A stretch of 64,000 nucleotides of DNA. Origin: Iris pallida. Taxonomy: Eukaryota > Streptophyta > Magnoliopsida > Asparagales > Iridaceae. The notes beneath the pieces are model-generated. The model saw nothing but the letters and a program-made list of their open reading frames with translations. It was not told where the DNA came from and searched no databases. A program made the translations under genes and the position numbers. This document shows positions 53,815 through 64,000 of the stretch, in pieces. Position 1 is the stretch's first letter. Every line of letters starts with the position of its first letter. The DNA is taken from the NCBI GenBank assembly GCA_029216955.1, contig JANAVB010009598.1, forward strand, positions 25,290,551 to 25,354,550. The letters are read 5' to 3'.

Positions 53815-56045
53815 ATGTCTATAATCACATGGAACGTCCGGAGGGGCAACTCGATAGGGAGATGGAAGGAGATTACTAGTATGTTGTATCAACAAAAGTG
53901 CTCGATTATCTCTGTTATGGAGAGCAAAATTAAGATATCAGAGAGACTCAAGAACAGAACTCCAATCCACTGAATGCGGCATGGCGCGCATTTGGACTAT
54001 GTAGGATACTCGCATCTGGATGGGACAGGTAAAATCTGTAACAGAACACCTTATTATTTTAGAGCTAACAAACAAAGGTGGTCTCAAAGTTGTGGTAGGA
54101 GCAGTCTACGGACACAACGACAGAAGAAGGAGATTCCAACTCTGGAAGGATATTGTGCAAATCACTACTGAGGTAGAGGACAAACTTCCTCAAGCTCTAT
54201 GCGGGGACTTCAATGCTATACTGACAGAGAATGAGAAGCTTGGAGGAAGATCGATCCCGGCTCCTATTATGGCTGACTTTCAAGACTGCTTGCTCAGCTC
54301 CAGTCTATTCTGCATGGCACGTACGGGTCACATTTGGTCATGGAGCAATAGCTCGGCCTCTAATCGAGTGGTCTGCCAACTAGATTGGGCTGTGTGTAAT
54401 AATAAATGGCTCGAGACATTCCCTGAAGTGAAGGCGGAAGGAATCAACTACGGCACAAGTGATCACACTCCAATTTTGATTCGGATGACCATGGAAGTTG
54501 CGTCCCGTAGAAAACCCTTTAGATTTAACAATGCGTGGCCGCTTCTAGATGGTGCGGTTAATGCTGGGCTTGAATCCGCCTTCACAGGACACGCTCAATA
54601 TTGCATCACACAAAGACTCAAGAAGGTGAAACTAGCGCTCAAGAAGTGGAATACAAGCCGGCCTAAGTCCAATCTTTGTGAGAAAGAAAATGAGCTCAGA
54701 TCCATTCAGTCCCAGGTCCAGATCAGACCGATGGATTTGGAACTTGTAGACATGGAGCTGACATTACAAGGCAAAGTCAGAAAGCTCAGATTCCTCGAGG
54801 AAATCCAATTGCAGCAACGCACAAAATGCACTTGGCTCACGGACGGAGACCGATGTTCGAAATTCTTCCATGCTACCGTGCGGACACGCCAACACACGAA
54901 CACCATAACTGCGCTCCTGGACGCCAGTAGGAAACTTGTCGCGGATGATCGGGCAATGGCCAATGAAGCCTTTTAGTATTACACGTCTCTCTACAACCAA
55001 GAAGACCACTTAGAGGTATTCCCGAATATCGCGTGCAAACGTCTAGCTACAGAAGACGGGAACAGTTTACTTAGAAGGGAGATAGACATAAAGGAAATAG
55101 AGCTCATTATCAAAGAGGCGGACTCGAACAAGTTTCCAGGCCCGGATGGCTTCAACGCCATATTCTACAAGCGACACTAGGGACAGATTAAGCAGCAAGT
55201 TCTGCAAGCAGTGCAAGAGTTCTTCAGGACGGGACGGCTTCTGAAAGAACTAAACCACACGTTCCTCATATTGATACCGAAGAAAGAGGGGGCAAATGTG
55301 TTAGGGGACTTTCGCCCAATAGCATGTTGCAATTTTCTCTACAAAATTATTACTCACTTAATGTGTTCTAGAATGCAGAAGATTATGCAAGAACTGATAT
55401 CAGACAACCAATCTGCTTTCATCAAAGGGAGGTCTATAGCGGAGAACTGCTTGTTGGCACAGGAGCATATCCGAGAATTCAATAAACCAAGGGGAAAGAA
55501 AAGTTGCATCAAATTGGACATACGGAAAGCTTACGATACGGTCAATAGAAGCTTTGTGTGTCATATTCTTCTCAGCATGGGATTCGATTCTTGGTGGGTG
55601 GACAGAATCATAGAGTGTATCACATCGCCTACATTCTCGGTTATCATTAAAGACCAACCATGTGGATACTTCGGCAGCAATCGGAGACTGCGTCAAGGCG
55701 ATCCGTTGTCCCCATACTTATTCACGATTGTGTTGGAGTTCTATACGTGCTTGATGGATATTACGGTACATCAGAAGCTTATCACACCCCTGTACCGACA
55801 TGTGGCCCCATCGGTATCCCATCTTATATATGTAGATGATCTCCTCGTATTTATCGAGCCATCGGAAAAGTCTACGAAGGGGTTAAATGAAGTGCTAGAT
55901 GAATTTGCAGGGCTGTCGTGACTACAACTTAATAGAGAGAAGAGTCACATTTACTTCAGTTGGGACTGTCCAGAAAAGGAGAGATGAGCCTCACAACTCC
56001 AAATCGAGATGGGGCAATTACCGGTAAAGTATCTTAGTCTACCGT
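53815..56045 (+). pseudogene. LINE-1 copy 1, ORF2: AP endonuclease and reverse transcriptase
   Basis: The start MSIITWNVRRGNSIGRW carries the endonuclease Asn motif, and MESKIK the Glu. After a TGA and a frame change near 54010 come GDFNAIL and SDHTPIL (catalytic Asp/Asn and His). RT motifs: LILIPKKEG, DFRPIACCNFLYKII, DNQSAFIKGRSI, LDIRKAYDTV, RQGDPLSPYLF and YVDDLL. Stops lie at 54974, 55178 (apparent TGG-to-TAG), 55919 and 55985. Endonuclease nicks the target and RT copies the RNA there. The copy is dead and is interrupted at PVKYLSLP by solo LTR G. Confidence 0.9.
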
Positions 56046-59487
<3,442 letters not shown>

Positions 59488-59492
59488 ACCGT

Positions 59493-60717
59493 TGTCGGTA
59501 AACTACACGAAGGACACAGACTGTCAGGGGCTGGTACAATATGTCAAAGCCAAGCTTGAAGGGTGGCAAGCGCAGTTGTTATCCTTCGGAGGGCGTATCG
59601 AACTCATACGTGCTGTCATTCTCGCTATTACGAACTACTGGGTGCAGGCCATATACATCTCCGATAAAACTATCCAGAATATCGAAAAATTGTGTGCAAA
59701 TTTTGTCTGGCGGGAAGGGTTACACGCCATTTCTTGGGAGGAACTGTGTCAAACCAAGGAAGAAGGTGGAGTCGGTCTCCGATCCCTACTTGTTCTACGT
59801 GAAGTGGCGCTTACTAGAATGGCTTGGCGACTGATCGGAAAAGAGACTATGTGGTCTCTAAATGGATGACTAGCAGGTATGCTCGCAACTGTAATTTTTG
59901 GGTCCAGAATATAGACAATAATTTCTCGATTACATACAAGAACATATTCCGCCTGCGGCCTAAATTACAACAATTGATTAGCCGATCGATTCATGATGGC
60001 CGTACAACTAATCTACGGATGGATCCATGGTTGGACCATCACAATATGATTGAAAGATTGGGGTGGCCGACGTTCGAAATATGCGGACGAGATGAGTCTG
60101 TCGCAGAGCTTATTCAGGATGGAGCCCGAAACCCAGAGGTTCGGCCGGTTGGCCAATGGCATGCGAGTGCCATACAACAGCTTAGCATACATCCCGGACT
60201 CAAGTCGGATATATGGATATGGGACGGAGACAGTAGTGGCAAGTTCACCACCAAGTCCGCCTACGAAATGCTGCGGCAACAGCGACCAAAAGTCGCTTGG
60301 TTCGACATTGTCTGGGTACGTAGAGCGGCCACCAAAATGAAGCTCTGCGCGTACAAAGCTATACGGAACAGACTTCTCACCCGAGAAAGGATGACTAAAT
60401 TCGGTATTCCTATTACCAACACTGCTTGTGTGCTTTGTGGGGGTGGAATGGAGTCTCGGAATCACATTTTCTTTATGTGCCCCATGCCTGATCATATTTG
60501 GCACCAATGCAAACTCCGATTGGGCATCACAGGGACTAATGCAGGACTACCGCGAGTGTTCGAAGAGATTGTGGCGTTACAGAGACAGGGAACGAAGATC
60601 TACAGAAAGGCAAGAATCAGGTTGCTGTCATCTATATGGCATATATGGAGGGAGAGAATAGATGAATTCGAAGGCGATGCACTATCAATACAAGTAATTC
60701 TAAATAATATAGAGTGA
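59493..60717 (+). pseudogene. LINE-1 copy 1, ORF2 end: RT thumb and zf-RVT domain
   Basis: It continues the sentence broken by solo LTR G (LSVNYTKDTDCQGLVQYVKA), then KLEGWQAQLLSFGGRIELIR and NFVWREGLHAISWEELC. The frame shifts near 59860. The zf-RVT domain follows (WIWDGDSSGKFTTKSAYEML, TKMKLCAYKAIRNRLLTRER, CVLCGGGMESRNHIFFMCPM). It ends IQVILNNIE at the stop 60715-60717. The 3' UTR of about 108 bases ends ACCTTTGCTTCAATATAT and runs into (AT)n. Confidence 0.9.
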
Positions 60718-60823
60718 CGCTACTATCATGGGGGCCTAAGGCATGGCTGCCATTTAGTAGTTTGAGTTGCATATTACAGATGTATTTTTCTGATCAGCAA
60801 TAATATGAACCTTACCTTTGCTT

Positions 60824-60825
<2 letters not shown>

Positions 60826-60895
<70 letters not shown>
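60826..60895 (+). repeat. (AT)n tract at the 3' end of LINE copy 1
   Basis: Alternating AT, about 70 bases, directly follows the LINE 3' UTR where a poly(A) or other simple tail is expected. Confidence 0.9.
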
Positions 60896-60898
<3 letters not shown>

Positions 60899-61062
60899 GG
60901 AGCGGATCAAAGGCCCCGCCCGCGGATCCCCGTCGAAGTCCCGTCCCCCCTGCACCATCGGATCGCGCGGGGCCCGCGTGGGGCCCGCGCGAGCCCGTGC
61001 GATCCAACGGCTAAGGATCGCGGGGGCTTCGGCGGGGCTCCGCGGACGGGGCTCCCGATCCG

Positions 61063-61064
<2 letters not shown>
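60896..61064 (+). mobile_element. GC-rich 170-bp insert flanked by (AT)n on both sides (Micron-like)
   Basis: It begins GTGGGAGCGGATCAAAGG and ends GGGCTCCCGATCCGCAA. The ends are weakly inverted (GGAGCGGATC against GCGGATCGGGAG). The body is very GC-rich, with GCGGGGCCCGCGTGGGGCCC. It has no coding capacity. AT dinucleotide tracts lie on both sides, as in Micron elements of rice, which insert in (TA)n microsatellites. The family identity is inference. Confidence 0.5.

Positions 61065-61128
<64 letters not shown>
61065..61128 (+). repeat. (AT)n tract between the Micron-like insert and the LINE-2 flank
   Basis: Pure alternating AT, about 64 bases, probably originally continuous with 60826-60895. 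Confidence 0.9.
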
Positions 61129-61130
<2 letters not shown>

Positions 61131-61213
61131 AAAGCACTATGAACATGATGGTTAAGAACCAATGTCAGAACCTTATCATCTGGAGAGAACCATTTAAGAA
61201 CATTAGCATATAC
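61129..61213 (+). repeat. 85-bp direct repeat, left copy (putative target-site duplication)
   Basis: It is the same as 62153-62237 over 85 bases (CAAAAGCACTATGAACATGA to AACATTAGCATATAC). Its first 31 bases contain the left arm of a 30-bp inverted repeat (61130-61159 with 61217-61246). Both copies are preceded by (AT)n. Confidence 0.9.
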
Positions 61214-61216
61214 CAT

Positions 61217-61246
61217 GTTCTTAACCATCATGTTCATAGTGCTTTT
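61217..61246 (-). repeat. 30-bp inverted copy of the flank start
   Basis: It is a perfect reverse complement of 61130-61159, placed between the left direct repeat and the truncated LINE. It marks an inverted 5' junction. Confidence 0.95.
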
Positions 61247-62093
61247 AGAAGGGTCATGAAGGATGGGTCTGGAACGAACCTCTGGCGGGATCCCTGGATA
61301 GATCGGTGCTCGTTATTGGACATTAGGAGGGCTCAGACACACCAGGAGGACAGGTGGGGCCTGACGTGTTGTCGGATCATTCGCGATGGGGAGTGGAGGC
61401 CGGAGTCCTATCGATTTACCGGGGAGCTGGGAGAGATCATTAGCACTATTGCCATAGATCCGGACTTGCCTGCAGATCGGTGGATTTGGGAGCCGACTGG
61501 TGCGTCCCCGGGGACGGGGGAGTTTCAGTTTCGGAGTTGCTACAATCTCATCCGACGCGCTTTTCCTCAGAGTCCTGACTACGAGTTCGTATGGTGCAAG
61601 GGTCTGGCCAAGAAGATGTAGTTCTGCATTTACAAGCTCCTACTGGGTCGTCTTCTTACTAGAGATCGATTGAGTTCTTTTGGAGTGCCGATCCCAGATC
61701 CCAAGTGTGTGTTGTGCTGCCTGGAGCAAGAATCTATTAGACACATCTTCTTTGAGTGTGACCTGACTTGGCCGGTCTGGAAGGAGCAGAGTAGAATATT
61801 AGGAGGATGCGACTCCGGAAAGAGTATTGCGGACATCATTACGGTGATCCGCGTTAGTAGAGGTCGAGGGGAGGACTGGTTCCGAACCGCCAGGGTCCGC
61901 CTGGCTGCTTCGGTTTGGCACGTCTGGCGAAAACGAAACCGTCGAATATTCGAGGGACTGGTTAGACCTCTGGTGGACATACTTCATAACATCGAATTTG
62001 ATGTAAATGTTATGAGGTCTTGATGAGTGGAAGCCCCACTCTGAATGTATGTTGTACGATTAGTGTTGCTTTGGAATAAAATTTACCTTTTTC

Positions 62094-62097
<4 letters not shown>
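61247..62097 (+). pseudogene. LINE-1 copy 2, 5'-truncated: zf-RVT end of ORF2 and 3' UTR
   Basis: It opens at [19 protein letters not shown] and contains [40 protein letters not shown], the zinc motif KCVLCCLEQESIRHIFFECD and SVWHVWRKRNRRIFEG. ORF2 stops at 62021-62023. A single TAG (61619-61621, apparent TGG change) interrupts it. Polymerase and endonuclease are absent. The 3' UTR (AATAAAATTTACCTTTTTCC) leads into (AT)n, like copy 1. It is a sister family of copy 1, not a duplicate, and inserted about 1.5 kb downstream of the host gene stop. Confidence 0.9.

Positions 62098-62152
<55 letters not shown>
62098..62152 (+). repeat. (AT)n tail of LINE copy 2
   Basis: Alternating AT, about 54 bases, directly after the LINE 3' UTR and before the right direct repeat. 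It may be LINE tail, target sequence or both. Confidence 0.9.
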
Positions 62153-62154
<2 letters not shown>

Positions 62155-62237
62155 AAAGCACTATGAACATGATGGTTAAGAACCAATGTCAGAACCTTAT
62201 CATCTGGAGAGAACCATTTAAGAACATTAGCATATAC
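62153..62237 (+). repeat. 85-bp direct repeat, right copy (putative target-site duplication)
   Basis: Identical to 61129-61213. After it, unique AT-rich sequence continues, so this copy is the original target context. Confidence 0.9.
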
Positions 62238-63524
62238 AATGTCATTTACACAGAATTTATTGTCACTGAAAAAAGGCCCTCATATATTTGGACGATGAGC
62301 ATTCAACAATAAGATGTAATGTACAGGCATCTAAGTTAATATTGAAGCCCAACAGGGGCTTCGTACAAGCATTAAGTTACTACTGAAGCTCGAAAATGTC
62401 TTGATAGATCAAGCAAAGGATTTTTTTTCTCCCTTCCTGCGATCAAATAACTCGAGCTGTAATATCCTCAATCTCGGCTCTCGATGAGTTTGACATGAGT
62501 CCACCACAAGCTTGTCATTCCGTCTAGACAATAAATAAACTGCACAAACAGCTCCCTCAAGCCTACTAAAACTGTGTTTACTTGTGGAACTGCCAAAACT
62601 AAGAATCTCTATTCTCAGAAGAGAGATCGAGACTTATGATGGTCCTCAGGAGCAGCAATCTATCTTCGCATGAAGTACTGGATTGTTTGATCACTAGAGA
62701 AAATAACCACTCCAAACATAACAAAAAATCAATTCATAAGTAAAAATAAACTAGCAACTGGACTAGCAGTACTACAGAAAGAACAAATAAAGGATAATAA
62801 GTTCGACGAAATTTAAAATCAACCAAAAATAAAGCAGAGTACTATTTTCCACTGAACTATCTCCTTGTAAGCATGAGACCACCATATCATTAAGAAAAGA
62901 AAATAATCAATTACAATTTAGATCAATTAGCCAAACTACAATGGTTTTGCTGATCGGGACTTCATCTAAAGCTCAGAAGCAGCACTCTACTAACTCTTAT
63001 ATTTAACCTAAAATTTGATTAATTTGTTGGTGAAACAATGACCAACCTCGTTGAAATCCACGTGAAGAAAAACAAAATAAAAAAATACAAGACAACTTAT
63101 AACATACAGTCTACTTTCTACTAGCCGACCAAATTGGCTGTTAGTTCCATCATTCCCACCATACCATAATATATAGTTTGTCAACAGTAATGTACTAACC
63201 TAGAATGTTCCTCGATCTAGGCTGACCCAAAGTATCTGAAACAACTTATTACTTGAGTAAGTACAATTATGTACTGAAAAACTTTCACTGGATTCAATTC
63301 TACTTACTCCTGATAGATCTTACTGTCCCATGCATGTTTTTAAACAGTGAAGATATAATTATTTTGGTTGTTTCCATACCATCTTTAGAAACAGCATAAA
63401 CTAGTAAAGTTCAGAACAGTTTAAACTGCCAAGTTTTATAAAGATCAGCATGATAAATGAATAACAAAAAGAGATTACCATTAGAACAGAAATGAACAGA
63501 CCACATTCATGTGCGGTGATAAAG
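62238..63524. other. 3' flank of a host gene, no feature recognised
   Basis: This is low-repeat, AT-rich sequence without supported ORFs on either strand. On the minus strand it is downstream of the host gene stop and would contain its 3' UTR. One minus-strand AATAAA lies at 62256-62261, but it is too far from the stop to assign. Confidence 0.5.
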
Positions 63525-63971
63525 CTAGTCTGGCAGCCTTAATCGGTTGAAGAATATCAAGAAATGATATTCAGGTGCCCAATAAACAAATCCAATGACA
63601 GGGCCCCCTCTGATGTACTGCAAAACCCAATTTACGAGGTAAATGGCTCAAAAAAGACAGTAGAAACACCATAGCCAAAGGAAAGCAAAATAATATGTAC
63701 ATCCCATATACAAACATGAGTACCTTTCCATCAAGAATTACGAGCTCCCCATCAACCCATCGAGCGTTCTTAAACCCTGGATCAGCAACCCTCCCTTGTC
63801 CCTTGTATCTAGCTATCTGAATAACAAATAATAGTTAATCCAGCGTCTAATGCTAAAAGAAGAAGATTAGTATGATAACTTTCACAAGTATGTTACCACG
63901 CCAAACTCTTCAGGTATGATCCCCTTATGGGGTAGCTGATAGCGCTTGCCGACCTTTGCACGAAAGGCAAC
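63525..63971 (-). CDS. Last three exons of a host gene, product not recognised
   Basis: Minus-strand exons are 63897-63971, 63724-63816 and 63525-63617, each bounded by AG and GT and all in phase 0. They encode 25, 31 and 30 residues, then TAG. The protein end reads [20 protein letters not shown], then [27 protein letters not shown] and, last, [20 protein letters not shown]. It looks like a compact beta-rich C-terminal domain with conserved Gly and aromatic residues. Clean splice sites, no stops and unique sequence mark a single-copy plant gene. The upstream exons lie beyond the right edge; the last 29 bases of the window are intron. I do not know the family. Confidence 0.75.
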
Positions 63972-64000
63972 CTGCAGAACTAAATACTATCATTTTTCCA

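Noticed and set aside
60774..61237. Overlapping ORFs with long Tyr-Ile repeats
   Set aside because: They arise from (AT)n tracts, which are open in every frame.

Overview
This window is nuclear DNA of a flowering plant, probably a eudicot. It is almost entirely nested transposable elements, with the end of one ordinary host gene at the right edge. The evidence is AT-rich DNA with spliced plant-type introns, Ty3/gypsy elements with two RNase H domains (Tat lineage), Ty1/copia elements primed by initiator-Met tRNA, a CACTA (En/Spm) transposon and L1-type LINEs. There are no rRNA, tRNA or CRISPR loci that I can see.

Region 1 (1-12576) holds debris of at least two Tat-lineage Ty3/gypsy elements on the + strand. 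It contains an RNase H/integrase end (1-1707), a second 15-codon copy of a pol end (2398-2442), a polypurine tract and LTR (4508-5527), and a decayed RT-RNaseH-aRNaseH-integrase (5528-9487) with its own 3' region and long LTR. The stretches between integrase and LTR hold TATA-driven antisense mini-genes. They also hold arrays of hairpins whose stems differ but whose 20-base loop is conserved.

Region 2 (12577-32559) is a minus-strand copia element (A). Its gag is truncated and its 5' LTR is split by two complete insertions. The first is copia B (14739-22378, TSD TTATT), which has lost most of gag and protease but keeps an extra ORF after pol. The second is element C (23114-32257, TSD CAAAG), with two 3.05-kb LTRs around a non-coding 3-kb interior.

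Region 3 (32560-62237) begins with the end of a third long-LTR family (F). It then holds an old LINE that starts near 35477 and is broken by element D (36552-53170, TSD AAGTG) and by a solo LTR, G (56046-59487, TSD ACCGT). Element D carries in its right LTR a 9.2-kb CACTA transposon (42864-52067, TSD TCA, spliced TnpD-like and TnpA-like genes). After the LINE end come (AT)n tracts, a GC-rich Micron-like insert, and a second, 5'-truncated LINE flanked by an 85-bp direct repeat, with an inverted 5' junction.

Region 4 (62238-64000) is low in repeats. It holds the last three exons of a minus-strand host gene that I do not recognise (stop at 63525-63527).

Insertion order from nesting: LINE first; then F, D and G; then copia A into F; then copia B and C into copia A, and CACTA into D. 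No element here works together in a pathway. The only intact-looking machinery is the CACTA transposase pair, with one nonsense codon in TnpA, and the host gene tail.
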